Source: DATBVX01 sp963810775
GTDB lineage: Bacteria > Pseudomonadota > Gammaproteobacteria > Steroidobacterales > Steroidobacteraceae
Reading direction: 5' to 3'
Assembly (NCBI GenBank): GCA_963810775.1
Contig: CAWEOT010000018.1
Coordinates: 62,001-126,000 of the forward strand
DNA: 64,000 nt
A program made the position numbers and the translations under genes. The notes beneath the pieces are model-generated. The model saw only the letters and a program-made list of their open reading frames with translations. It had not been told where the DNA came from and searched no databases. How positions within the stretch are numbered: the first letter of the stretch is position 1; the number at the start of each line of letters is the position of its first letter. Positions 1-9,421 of this stretch are shown piece by piece.

Positions 1-1
1 C

Positions 2-310
2 TACAACCTCGATCGGGCGCGCACGTCCGGGGTGCAGGCAGCGGTCCACAAACTGATGGAGCTGTTCGGGTTTCCGGCGATTCCGCCGGCGGACCTCGCG
101 CGCATCGGGGTGCCCACAACACTCATTTGGGGGCGCCACGATCTCGCCACGCGCCTGCAAATCGCCGAAAGCGCGAGCGCGCGTTACGGTTGGTCCCTGC
201 ATGTGATCGAACACGCCAATGACGCTCCGCCGATCGAACAGCCGGAAACGTTCCTGCGCGCGTTGCAATCCGCGCTCGCCACTTCCCGATCGAAGCAGCG
301 CGAGGAGTGA
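2..310 (+). CDS. alpha/beta hydrolase, C-terminal part (5' end outside window)
   Basis: The frame is open to the window edge, so only about 102 C-terminal residues are present. The segment IGVPTTLIWGRHD is the strand and turn that carries the acid residue of the alpha/beta hydrolase triad, and the later EQPETF matches the usual end of the fold. At the place where the family has the catalytic His (GH before the final ExPE motif) this protein reads ND, so the His seems to be replaced by Asp. The stop lies 3 bases before the next start, which suggests an operon with the haloperoxidase-like gene. Substrate cannot be inferred. Confidence 0.75.
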   Translation, partial: YNLDRARTSGVQAAVHKLMELFGFPAIPPADLARIGVPTTLIWGRHDLATRLQIAESASARYGWSLHVIEHANDAPPIEQPETFLRALQSALATSRSKQREE

Positions 311-313
311 AGC

Positions 314-1557
314 ATGTTCAAGTCATTGCGTGGCATCGCCATCACGGCACTTCTCCTGTTCGGATCGCAGCTCGCTGACGCCGACGCTGTGACGGATTGG
401 AACGCGATCATGGAAACAACGGTGGCAAACGTTGACCCGTTCCTGCAGGTGCGCTCGGCTGCCATCACCCAGCTCGCCGTGTTCGAAGCGGTCAACTCCA
501 TCATCGGCGATTATGAGCCGTACCTGGGCAACATCTCGGCGCCGCGCGGCGCATCTGCCGAGGCAGCGGCAGTCGCCGCTGCACATCGAGCGCTGACGAA
601 ACTACACGCCGACAACGCCGCGACTCTCGATGCCTTGAGAGCTGCTTCTCTGGCGCAAATCCTGACGGCAAGGCTAAAGATGATGGCCTCGCCGTCGGAG
701 TGGCGGCTGCAGATGCGATCCTCGCATTGCGTGCCGACGACGGTACCGACGCGGATACGTCGTACACACCTGGCACCGAACCCGGTGAGTACCAGCTGAC
801 GCCGCCGGATTTCGCGCCCGCGTTCCGGCCCAGGCTCGGGCAAGTGACGCCCTTTGCAATCGAGAATGGCGCGCAGTTTCGGCTGCCTCCGCCGCCAACG
901 CTGCGCAGCGAGCACTACGCGCATGACTACCGCGAGGTGAAGAAGTTCGGCGACGTCAACAGCAGCGAACGCTCACAGTACAGGACCGACATCGCGCATT
1001 TCTATGGCGTCACGGACGCAGTGCCGCTCTACAATCCCGCGGCACGCCAGGTGAGTGCTGCGCAGGGCAAGTCCCTGTCTGAGAATGCACGCATCTTTGC
1101 CCTGCTCGGCATGGCGATCGCTGATGCCGCGATTGCAGTCTTCGACACCAAGTACTTCTACAATTTCTGGCGACCTGTTACTGCGATCCGGGCCGGCGAC
1201 CGCGACGACAACCGCAAGACTGATCCCGATCCCGACTGGTTGCCGCTGATCGATACACCGCCATTCCCCACCTACCCTTCAGGACACGCGGGATTCGGCG
1301 GTGCCGCGCGGCGCGTCCTCGAGGACCTGTTCGGTGCTCGCGGCCATTCGATCACGCTCACCAACCCGTTGGTGCCGAACATCGTGCTTCACTACACGAA
1401 CTGGAAACAGATCACCGACGACGTGGACGATGCACGCGTCTTCGGCGGGGTGCACTTTCGTTTTGACCAGGACACCGCGGCGCGACAGGGACGGCGCGTC
1501 GGCAGCTATATCCTCGAGCATCAGCTCCGTCCCGTGCGCGGGAGAAGATCCATATAG
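314..1557 (+). pseudogene. vanadium-dependent haloperoxidase / PAP2-like protein, one frameshift
   Basis: An N-terminal signal peptide (MFKSLRGIAITALLLFG) and helical segment are read in one frame up to about base 660. The rest (about 300 residues) continues in the next frame. Restoring one C in the CC run at 661-662 joins LAQI to PDGKAKDDG and gives a protein of about 414 residues, usual for the family. The C-terminal half has NFWRPVTAIR, the PSGH motif with its vanadate/phosphate-site His (YPSGHAGFGGAARR), and GVHFRFD with the third-site His. Such exported enzymes oxidise halides with peroxide or act as acid phosphatases; which applies is unknown. The break is more likely a consensus error than decay, because both halves keep family motifs. 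Confidence 0.75.
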
Positions 1558-1676
1558 CGCACCTCTGCATGGCCGCTTTCGACCAGGGTTGCTGCACACC
1601 GGTGATGCGTGCTCGGCGAAGGAACTGGCGGAGGACGAAACGAGGACGAGTAGCGACGCAGGTCCAGCATCGTCTC

Positions 1677-2021
1677 CTACGCCGATGCGGTGCTCCCCAG
1701 CAACACGACAGCTGAGAGGGCCATGACGACACCTGCCGTTTCCGCCGCGGTGAGTTTTTCGCCGAAGAAGACCCCCCCGATACAGACCAGGAGTAACGCG
1801 CTGGCGACGGCATAGAAGACGCCGGCAGCACCAAGCCGCATTCTCTGCATCAGGAACACCCAGAGCACTGCAAATGATGCCGTAGTCAGCAGTCCGAGCA
1901 GAAACCAGCGATTCCAAAATGGATGACGTGCTGCGCTAGCCAGCTTCAGTAACGTGTCTGCCAGCACACCGATGCAAGACAGTGCGAGCGCGAGTGCCGC
2001 GCTTTTCCAGTCGAACGACAT
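1677..2021 (-). CDS. small multidrug resistance-like / DMT membrane protein
   Basis: This 114-residue protein has four hydrophobic helices, the size and topology of SMR/EmrE-type drug-proton antiporters and related short DMT proteins. The final helices (GAAGVFYAVASALLLVCIGG and AGVVMALSAVVLLGS) resemble the SMR end. The strictly conserved EmrE Glu in helix 1 is not visible, since the first helix reads ALALALSCIGVLADTLLKLA, so drug export is not certain. The ATG at 2021 is chosen because GGGGGAGG lies 5-12 bases upstream; the frame extends further 5' without a better start. It lies downstream of msrB on the same strand. Confidence 0.6.
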   Translation of the reverse strand: MSFDWKSAALALALSCIGVLADTLLKLASAARHPFWNRWFLLGLLTTASFAVLWVFLMQRMRLGAAGVFYAVASALLLVCIGGVFFGEKLTAAETAGVVMALSAVVLLGSTASA

Positions 2022-2134
2022 ATCGCCCTCCCCCGTAAACATCCCGGTTTTGGTGCCGATCCGATGGTTCAGTCGCGAACATAGTGCCGGGCGGCACGAG
2101 CGCGGTCTGTCAAGCGGTTGACACAGGCGGAGGA

Positions 2135-2737
2135 CTATTTCGGAATGAAGTGCAGAGCCACCGAGTTCATGCAGTAGCGCAGGCCGGTCGGCTTCGGCCC
2201 ATCGTCGAAAACGTGGCCGAGATGCGCATCGCAACGCCGGCAAGAGACTGCGGTGCGCTCCATCATCGGGATACTCTTGTCCACGCTCTCGAGGACATTG
2301 AGCTGGGAAATCGGTTTCCAGAAGCTTGGCCAGCCTGTGCCGGATTCAAACTTGGTGCGCGAGTCGAACAGGGCTGTGTCACAGCAGATGCAGCGATAGA
2401 TTCCCGTAGCATGGCTGCTGGCGTATTCACCGGAAAAGGCTCGCTCGGTTCCTTCGTGGCGGGTCACCTGATATGCGGCGGGTGAGAGCTGCTTCTGCCA
2501 CTCCGCATCGCTCTTTACGACTCGCGCCACGCTCACCTTCCCCTGGCTCACACCGGCGGGTGAGAAATTCTCGATCATGACCTTATCGCTTTGCTTGGGC
2601 ACCGAGGGAGTAGCGCCCCTCGCTCGCAGGGCGAGCGCAGTCCCCGCACCTATTGTCATTCCACAGATCAGGAAATGACGGCGCGACCAATGTGTGGGCG
2701 ATGCAAGCTGCCCGACTGATTTTCGATGCCTACTCAT
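2135..2737 (-). CDS. msrB: peptide-methionine (R)-S-oxide reductase MsrB, Tat-exported
   Basis: MsrB reduces the R-sulfoxide of methionine in damaged proteins. The N-terminus carries a Tat signal (SRRHFLICGMTIGAG), placing the enzyme in the periplasm. The mature part shows the zinc pair CICC, the substrate motif GTGWPSFWKP, a second zinc pair CRRC, the DAHLGHVFDDGP block and the catalytic Cys in RYCMNSVAL, followed by a short tail. Length (about 200 residues with the signal) is normal. The start at 2737 follows AGGTGGA. It is 131 bases downstream of msrA on the same strand, so the two probably form a periplasmic methionine-repair unit. Confidence 0.92.
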   Translation of the reverse strand: MSRHRKSVGQLASPTHWSRRHFLICGMTIGAGTALALRARGATPSVPKQSDKVMIENFSPAGVSQGKVSVARVVKSDAEWQKQLSPAAYQVTRHEGTERAFSGEYASSHATGIYRCICCDTALFDSRTKFESGTGWPSFWKPISQLNVLESVDKSIPMMERTAVSCRRCDAHLGHVFDDGPKPTGLRYCMNSVALHFIPK

Positions 2738-2868
2738 GGCGTCCACCTGTCAAATGTGAATACGTACGCCTGCACACCAGAAAGACGCTGGTAACGCGAG
2801 CGGCATTGGGATTCCAAGTATCTCGAGGCCATTTCGCAGCAGCCGTGCAGCTGGATTCGAGCTGCGAG

Positions 2869-3618
2869 TTAACGCCCTTTGGCGGCAACCATCACGGCCT
2901 TTGGCTGATAGAGCGCGGGGAGAGTTCGCGCGAAATTCTGCACCTTGGGCAGATCGTTGAAGACGATGTACGGGTTGTGAGGATTGTTGATGAGGTAATC
3001 CTGGTGGTAATCCTCCGCGGCGAAGAACCCCTTCAACGGATCAACGCGCGTCACGATCGGGGTTGCGAACACATGGGCCTTATCGAGCTGCGCAATGTAG
3101 GCCTGCGCCACCCTCTTCTGCTCATCGTTTGCGTAGAAGATCGCAGAGCGATACTGCGTGCCACGGTCGGGACCCTGCCGATTCAACTGGGTCGGATCGT
3201 GCGCGACCGAAAAGAATACTTGCAGAATCTCGCCATAGGAGACGAGCGCGGGGTCGTAGGTAATCTGCACCGATTCTGCGTGGCCGGTCGTTCCGCTGCT
3301 CACGGTTTCGTATTCAGCCGTTGCCTTATTGCCCCCTGCGTACCCTGACAATGCCTGGCGAACGCCGCGCAGGTGCTGGAATACGCCCTGTACGCCCCAG
3401 AAGCAGCCGCCGGCCAGTACTGCGGTCTGCATGGGGCCGGCCGCCTTCGGGCTATCGATCGCTGGCGCGGGGATGACGACGGCAGGCTCGGCACCGCAAG
3501 CGGTCACCTGCACGAGCGCACCGCACGTCATCAGTATGAACCCGATGAGCGAACCCTTCCGATTGGACTTGCTGGAAGAAGATAAGGATGCGCCTACGGT
3601 TGAGCGTGCAGGATTCAT
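2869..3618 (-). CDS. msrA: peptide-methionine (S)-S-oxide reductase MsrA, exported
   Basis: MsrA reduces the S-sulfoxide of methionine. The family signature with the catalytic Cys, AGGCFWGVQGVF, is followed by SGYAGG, the HAESVQITYDP block, a long conserved core (SVAHDPTQLNRQGPDRGTQY) and AAEDYHQDYL. An N-terminal hydrophobic stretch (GSLIGFILMTCGALVQVTAC) indicates export, possibly as a lipoprotein, matching the exported MsrB next door. The start at 3618 is chosen because the longer reading frame upstream has no family similarity. Protein length is about 249 residues. Confidence 0.92.
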   Translation of the reverse strand: MNPARSTVGASLSSSSKSNRKGSLIGFILMTCGALVQVTACGAEPAVVIPAPAIDSPKAAGPMQTAVLAGGCFWGVQGVFQHLRGVRQALSGYAGGNKATAEYETVSSGTTGHAESVQITYDPALVSYGEILQVFFSVAHDPTQLNRQGPDRGTQYRSAIFYANDEQKRVAQAYIAQLDKAHVFATPIVTRVDPLKGFFAAEDYHQDYLINNPHNPYIVFNDLPKVQNFARTLPALYQPKAVMVAAKGR

Positions 3619-3878
3619 CTGGGTTGACCTCGCGGGCTTGGCGAATCGGGTTGTACACCAAGTCGACCGGCTCTTCCCGCCAAATATTACGAACTGGTGT
3701 CGCCGCCGCCAGAGCTTGATGTGGCCGCGGAAGGCGCGCAGCCTATCACCACGACTGGTCGCTTGAGTGCGCGCTGATCGTAGCCCCTCGATGGGTCGAG
3801 CCACGCCATTGATTCGATCGGCGTGGCGACGCCGCTGACACTCCCATGTCGGATCAAGCTCTTTGCGAGGTACAACCC

Positions 3879-5078
3879 ATGGCCAAGGTTCTCTGTGTTC
3901 TGTACGACGATCCCGTCGACGGCTATCCGAAGTCCTACGCACGGGACGACATCCCCAAGATCGAACGCTACCCCGGCGGTCAGACCGCACCGACTCCAAA
4001 AGGAATCGATTTCAAGCCGGGCGAGCTGCTCGGCTGTGTTTCCGGTGCCCTCGGGCTGCGCAAATATCTCGAGAGCCAGGGACATGAGCTCATCGTGACT
4101 TCCGACAAGGATGGGCCGCAGTCCGTGTTCGAGCGCGAGCTCCCCGATGCCGAGGTCGTCATTTCACAACCCTTCTGGCCCGCGTACCTGACGTCGGAAC
4201 GCATCGACAAGGCGAAGAAGCTCAAGCTGGCGCTGACCGCAGGCATCGGTTCGGATCACGTCGATCTGCAGGCCGCCATGAAGCGCGGCATTACGGTTGC
4301 AGAGGTCACCTACTCCAACAGCATCAGCGTTTCCGAACACGTCGTCATGATGATCCTGTCGCTGGTGCGCAACTACATTCCGTCGTACATGTGGGTCATC
4401 AATGGCGGCTGGAACATCGCGGATTGCTCGTCCCGCGCCTATGACCTGGAAGGAATGCAGGTGGGAACCGTCGCGGCTGGCCGCATAGGCACTGCGGTTC
4501 TGCGACGGCTCAAGCCGTTCGACGTGAAGCTGCACTACACCGATCGCCATCGGCTGCCACCGGAGATCGAGCGCGAGCTGAATGTGACATTCCATCCGAA
4601 CGTCGAGTCACTGGTGAAAATCTGCGACGTGGTGACGATAAACGCACCACTGCACCCCGAGACCGAGAATCTCTTCAACGCGGAGCTGATTGCCAAGATG
4701 AAGCGAGGCGCTTACCTCGTGAATACGGCGCGCGGCAAGATCTGTAACCGCGAGGCCGTCGCGGCCGCGCTCAAGAGCGGACATCTTGCGGGCTACGCCG
4801 GTGACGTCTGGTTCCCGCAGCCGGCGCCTCAGGATCACCCGTGGCGTTCGATGCCTCATCACGGCATGACGCCGCATACATCCGGAACGACGCTCTCTGC
4901 CCAGGCCCGCTATGCCGCGGGCACCCGTGAAATCCTCGAGTGCTGGTTCGAAAAGCGACCGATTCGCGAGGAGTACCTCATCGTTGACGGCGGAAAGCTC
5001 GCCGGCACCGGTGCACACTCCTATAGCGGCGGGAATGCCACGCGAGGCTCAGACGAGGCTGCGAAGTTCAAGCGCTGA
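3879..5078 (+). CDS. fdh: NAD-dependent formate dehydrogenase
   Basis: This 399-residue protein closely follows the single-subunit formate dehydrogenase of Pseudomonas sp. 101 and methylotrophs (D-2-hydroxyacid dehydrogenase superfamily), which oxidises formate to CO2 and makes NADH in the cytoplasm. It begins AKVLCVLYDDPVDGYPK, has the formate-site block ISQPFWPAYLT, the NAD-binding turn VGTVAAGRIG, the conserved Arg in NTARGK, the active-site His in GMTPHTSGTT, and the typical tail AGTGAHSYSGGNA. The start at 3879 follows GAGG at a normal distance and matches the family N-terminus; an upstream in-frame ATG at 3846 would add 11 unmatched residues. Other C1 genes are not seen nearby. Confidence 0.95.
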   Translation: MAKVLCVLYDDPVDGYPKSYARDDIPKIERYPGGQTAPTPKGIDFKPGELLGCVSGALGLRKYLESQGHELIVTSDKDGPQSVFERELPDAEVVISQPFWPAYLTSERIDKAKKLKLALTAGIGSDHVDLQAAMKRGITVAEVTYSNSISVSEHVVMMILSLVRNYIPSYMWVINGGWNIADCSSRAYDLEGMQVGTVAAGRIGTAVLRRLKPFDVKLHYTDRHRLPPEIERELNVTFHPNVESLVKICDVVTINAPLHPETENLFNAELIAKMKRGAYLVNTARGKICNREAVAAALKSGHLAGYAGDVWFPQPAPQDHPWRSMPHHGMTPHTSGTTLSAQARYAAGTREILECWFEKRPIREEYLIVDGGKLAGTGAHSYSGGNATRGSDEAAKFKR

Positions 5079-5086
5079 GCGCGAGT

Positions 5087-5662
5087 TCAGGCCCAGGGGG
5101 GCGACTGGCCCGATCTCCACTTGATGCCGCAACCTACGCTTGCGATCTGCGCTGCGGGAACTGGCGCTCCAGCGAGCAGCGCGTCCGCCGCTGCACGTAA
5201 GTCAGCACCCGTTACGGGAGTCTTGCCGCCGGGTCGGCTCCCGTCGAACTGACCGCGGTAGACGAGCTTGCGCTCGGAGTCGAACAGGAAGAAGTCCGGC
5301 GTGCAGGCGGCCTCGTAGTCCCGCGCAACCGTCTGCGATTCATCGTAGAGATATGGAAAGTTGAATTGGCGCGACCGCGCGAGACTGGCCATCTGCGCCG
5401 GTGCGTCTTGTGGATAGGTCTCGACGTCGTTGGAACTGATTGCGACGGTGGCCAGTCCCTTCGGGGCGTACTCGCGTGCGAAGCCGACGAAGCCATCGAG
5501 CACGTGCTTGACGTAGGGGCAATGGTTGCACACAAACGCGACGAGGAGCGCGCGCGCCGCGGCGAAGTCCTCGAGTGCCACGGTTTTTCCAGTCACCGCG
5601 TCCGGCAACCGGAACTCCGGAGCTTTCGTGCCCAGAGCCAGCATTCGGGATTGCTTCGCCAT
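5087..5662 (-). CDS. thioredoxin-fold redoxin (AhpC/TSA-like)
   Basis: A 191-residue cytoplasmic thioredoxin-fold protein of the group annotated as thioredoxin family or redoxin. Visible motifs are the opening LGTKAPEFRLPD, the redox site CNHCPYVKH (CxxC), AISSNDVETYPQDAP, ACTPDFFLFD and the family ending SVGCGIKW. It probably reduces peroxides or disulfides, but the substrate is not known. Its stop faces the stop of the formate dehydrogenase gene 8 bases away (convergent). Confidence 0.8.
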   Translation of the reverse strand: MAKQSRMLALGTKAPEFRLPDAVTGKTVALEDFAAARALLVAFVCNHCPYVKHVLDGFVGFAREYAPKGLATVAISSNDVETYPQDAPAQMASLARSRQFNFPYLYDESQTVARDYEAACTPDFFLFDSERKLVYRGQFDGSRPGGKTPVTGADLRAAADALLAGAPVPAAQIASVGCGIKWRSGQSPPWA

Positions 5663-5691
5663 CGGCAGGATCCGGCTTTTGGCTTCGGAGG

Positions 5692-7518
5692 CTAGCGCCC
5701 CGCCAGGAGTGCCACGAAATCCGCATTGCCGCGCAGCGGATCAAGATCCGGGTCGTGTTTCATCCAGCCGAAGTTCTCGTAGCCGCCGGCGATGGCTTGT
5801 CGCAACGTGTCCACGGCGCGCGCCGACTCGTCGAGCCTCGCATACAAGCAGGCGCAGTTGTAGAGCATCATTGGATCGTCGGCACTTAGCTCCAGCGCCT
5901 TCGTGCCCTCGCGCAGCGCATCGTCCCTCTGACCATTAATTACCAGCGCAAGGGCGTAATACATTCTCGCGCGCGCATCATCCGGATTCTGCAACAGGTA
6001 GTTGGGCAGCAACTCCAGCACCTGGCGGCGCGCGACTTGCGCCTCTTCAGTACGTCCTAGCCCTTCGCAGGTCTGTGCGAGGTCCGAGTACGCCGAAAAG
6101 AACCCAGGCTTGAGCTCGATGACCCTCTTGAACAGGACGAGCGCCTTCTCGAGATCACCGGTCGAGAAATGAATCCGCCCGAGCGTCCAGTGCGCGATGA
6201 AATCGTCGGGGTCGAGTTCGATGGCCTTGCGGCTCGAGGCGCTGGCCTCCTCGAATTTGCCCCAGATGAAGTACGACAGTCCCATGGCCGTGTAGGCTTC
6301 CGGCAGGTTGCCGTCGTACATCAGCGCCTTGAAGCTGAGTTCCTGTGCCTTGGCGCGGTATTTGTCCTGGCGCGCGAAGTACTGCCACATCTGTCCGTAG
6401 GCGCTGGAACATCCGGCATACGCGGCCGCGTAGCGCGGATCAAGCTCGATCGCTTTCTCAAACAGCTGGATCGCGTACTCCACGCTGCGTCGTGTCAGGC
6501 GATACAGGTAATCCTGGCCGCGCAGGTAAAGATCGTAGGCCTGGACATTCACCGTCTGACGCTTGGTCAGCGAAACCTTCTCGGAGAAACTGAGCTTGAG
6601 CTTCAGCGCCTCGACGATCTGCTGTGCGACCTGTTCCTGGATGTCGAAGATATCGTCCAGTTTTCCTTTGTAGGTGTTTCCCCAGATCTGGCGATTCGTT
6701 ACGACGTCGACCAGTTGCACCGTGATGCGCACCGAGTCCTGGAACCTGCGGACACTTCCACCGACGATATAGCGCGCGCCAAGCTCGGTACCGATCGCGC
6801 GAATGTCGTGCTTGCGGTCCTTGAACTGCATTGACGCCCAGCGCGAGATGAGCTCGATCTCACTGACCAGTGAGAGCCGCGCAATCAGTTCCTCGGTCAG
6901 CCCGTCGCTGAAATAGTCGGTCTCCTTGTCCGGACTGATATTGTCAAAAGCCAGTACGGCCAGCGCTCCGCCCTCAAGTGAGCCGGCTTGGGTAGCGGAC
7001 GACCGTGCGCGCGCGCCCTCGTCCGACGTAGTTCCCTTCACGTCTTGCGGCGGCGGAGTAATGCTCACGCCGGTGCGCTCCAGCGCGCGCAGGATCGCCT
7101 TCAGGTTCTGCTCGGGATCGCCGTTGAAGTACTCGATGTGCTGGATGCCAGCCAAGGGGTACTTCAGGCTGGGCGGGATGGACGTGGGCTCGAGGTGCAC
7201 GGGCAGGATATGTCCCTTGCGCTCGCTCACCAGCACGACTTCCTTGGCGACGTTGTGCGAGTGGACGGCCGACTCGGTGACCATCAGCAGGAGCACCTTG
7301 GAGCCTTCCAAGGCATTGACGATCTGTTCACCCCATAGCGTGGCGCCGTCTATGCCGCTCTGATCGATCCACAGTGACACGCCGGCTGCGCGGAGCTTCG
7401 CAGCCAAGTCGAGGACCCGCTCCTTGTCATCCCGGGAGTAGCTGATGAAGACGTCTGCCTGCGGAGCCACTGATTTCCTGCTGGTTGTTGAGGGGTCGCG
7501 ACGCCGGGGTGTGACCAC
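5692..7518 (-). CDS. TIR domain - TolB/FlgO-like - TPR protein
   Basis: This 608-residue protein joins three parts. Residues about 21-145 are a TIR domain opening with ADVFISYSRDD. Glu93, in VAKEVVLVSE, sits where NAD-cleaving TIR domains have their catalytic acid. Residues about 185-315 match the TolB N-terminal/FlgO-like domain (LAVLAFDNIS, DYFSDGLTEELIARL, GARYIVGGSVRR) that is more often fused to a winged helix or cyclase. Residues about 330-600 are TPR repeats (RYAAAYAGCSSAYG, DDFIAHWTLGRIHF, NPDDARARMYYALAL). The TIR domain occupies the place of the usual DNA-binding domain. The gene lies 33 bases after the SLOG-membrane gene, so both are probably co-expressed. The GTG at 7518 is the longest start; a second in-frame GTG lies 16 codons later. 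Confidence 0.85.
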   Translation of the reverse strand: MVTPRRRDPSTTSRKSVAPQADVFISYSRDDKERVLDLAAKLRAAGVSLWIDQSGIDGATLWGEQIVNALEGSKVLLLMVTESAVHSHNVAKEVVLVSERKGHILPVHLEPTSIPPSLKYPLAGIQHIEYFNGDPEQNLKAILRALERTGVSITPPPQDVKGTTSDEGARARSSATQAGSLEGGALAVLAFDNISPDKETDYFSDGLTEELIARLSLVSEIELISRWASMQFKDRKHDIRAIGTELGARYIVGGSVRRFQDSVRITVQLVDVVTNRQIWGNTYKGKLDDIFDIQEQVAQQIVEALKLKLSFSEKVSLTKRQTVNVQAYDLYLRGQDYLYRLTRRSVEYAIQLFEKAIELDPRYAAAYAGCSSAYGQMWQYFARQDKYRAKAQELSFKALMYDGNLPEAYTAMGLSYFIWGKFEEASASSRKAIELDPDDFIAHWTLGRIHFSTGDLEKALVLFKRVIELKPGFFSAYSDLAQTCEGLGRTEEAQVARRQVLELLPNYLLQNPDDARARMYYALALVINGQRDDALREGTKALELSADDPMMLYNCACLYARLDESARAVDTLRQAIAGGYENFGWMKHDPDLDPLRGNADFVALLAGR

Positions 7519-7551
7519 CCTCTTCGGGAGAGGTTAGCACGAACCGGCCGT

Positions 7552-9421
7552 TCATGAGGCGGGTGGCTCGTGCTCCCGATGGTAGCGGTGAATCGTCCAC
7601 AAATAGCTTTCCATCAGGGATTCCTTGCCCACCTCAGCGAGGATCGAGCTGTCGGGATGCTGCGTGCTACTACGGGTCAGCTGGACTTCGGCGCGCGAGA
7701 AGTGGCTCAGCTGATTGCGGTATTGCCACAACAGCTCCCGCGTGGCCATCTTGTTCTGATACAGCTCCCAGATCCCCAGCCATACGGGTAACAAGCCCAT
7801 CAGGAAGATGCAGATTTGCTCGAGCGAGACCAGCCCAAGCCGATGAGAGCGCAATGGAGCTTGAAACGCGACGAGACCCACGGCAAGTAGCGCGATCGTG
7901 TAAATCAACCAGCGTTTCATGACTTCCAGGCGCCGGTGCGTGAGCTCCAGCTTTCTCACGCGGGTCTTGAAGTAGGACTGCTGACCGCGGATCCAGCGCT
8001 CGTGCACGAATGCCAGCAGCTTCGCATCCAGCGCTGCGTGCGCGCCTGGCTGCCTGTCCAGCGGTCGCACGTTCTTGAGGATTGTCCCGATCCAGCCGAA
8101 ACCGGAGAACTGGCTGATGCCGGCGAGGTTCATCAGCTCAGCGGCATTCACCATCCGATCAGCGCCGGCTACACGCAGAAAGAATTTCGTACGCATGGTC
8201 TCAGCCAGCACACGATAGATCAGGTGTTTGGCAAACCACTGGTGTCCTCTGATCCAGTAGAACATCCCCAGGCTGGCTACCAGTATCGTGAGATATACAT
8301 AGAGCAGCACACCGCTATTCATCAGCTCGGCGACGAGAAACACCGAGGCCATTGCAAAGGCCATCCAGCTGAACGAAAGGAACAAGCGATCGGATAGCTT
8401 CTGGTTGTAGATGGCAAGTGCGTCGGCCTTGCCGTATTCGGTGTCGATGAGCTCCAGCGATGGATCGTGTGCGAGCTCCGCGGCTTGCGGCAGCGCCGCC
8501 ATCAACGAGTCGATCGACCTCGCGTCTGGCCCGGCACACAAGCTCTCGAACTCGGCGTTGTATGCATTCAGTCCGGCAATCTGCTGATCGAGTCCCGGTG
8601 GGGTGCTCTCGTGAACAGCGAGCAGGTTCTCGCCGATGAAGGTCAGGTAGCTCGGTGCTCGCTCCGATGCGGATGTATCGTTGATTCGTGGCGTCGGAAT
8701 CCAGTAGACGAAATGCTCGCCCCATACCGGTTCCGACGCAGCCGGGACCATGACGATCTCGCGTTCGCTACTGCCATCGTGGGTGCGCGCGCTCAGGTAG
8801 CGCAGCACAGTGTCTGCCGTGCCTGCCGGGAGGGGCGACGCCTGCCCATCCCACAGCGCCAGTAGCAAGCTGCACTTGTCGATCAGCGTATCGCTGAGAT
8901 TCGAGTAAAGCGCATCGCGCGCGACCGCGGGTCTCGATGCCGGGCACTGCAACTCAGACCAATGCACTCTTTCGTTGCGCAAGGAATGTTCTGAGAGTGA
9001 CTGCCGATTCAGCGTCGAAGTCGACGAGATACTCATCGAGTGGCATCGGCAGCATCGCATCGATCTGCAGGCCAGCTTGCAGCGCCAGCTCGGCGACCAG
9101 CAGGTCGGCCCCCTGGGCCATGCCCGTCATGATGCGAATCTCGGTTTGAGGCAGGCGACCTTTCAGATACTCGAGAAAGGCACGGACCTGCTGCGCCAAT
9201 CGCGGTATGCAGCTCGGATCAAGATTGCGGTGGCCCGATACGCCAACAACCAGCGGTGAGCCCGCCGTCCTGACTGGGTCCAGCAAATCTCTAGCCTCAT
9301 CTGTACGGCAGGATTGCCGTGGGACCGGCCGAGTCTGAAGGGATAGGCTTTTTACGACAAGCGGCACGTTGACCCAGGTGTGCCATGGCTGCGGACAGGG
9401 CGCTTTGCGAGAATTCGTCAA
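7552..9421 (-). pseudogene. SLOG-domain protein with membrane helices, one frameshift
   Basis: Two overlapping frames form one gene of about 600 residues. The first (TTG at 9421 to 8954) has the Rossmann-like SLOG signature: LVVGVSGHRNLDP, a helix, MTGMAQGADLLVAELALQAG and LPMPLDEYLVDF. The second (from about 8960 to 7552) continues with DKCSLLLALWDG, another SLOG-fold strand, and then a long C-terminal part with two pairs of strong hydrophobic helices (near 230-280 and 385-435 of the second frame). The join lies at about 8955-8985 and needs one base added or removed. The true start is uncertain, probably inside the first 60 codons. SLOG domains bind nucleotide-derived ligands. With the downstream TIR gene this resembles a sensor-effector pair. 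Confidence 0.65.

Noticed and set aside
2764..2779. GTACGCCTGCACAC as a ninth copy of the palindrome, before msrB
   Set aside because: The arms fit poorly and the site is only about 27 bases from the start codon.
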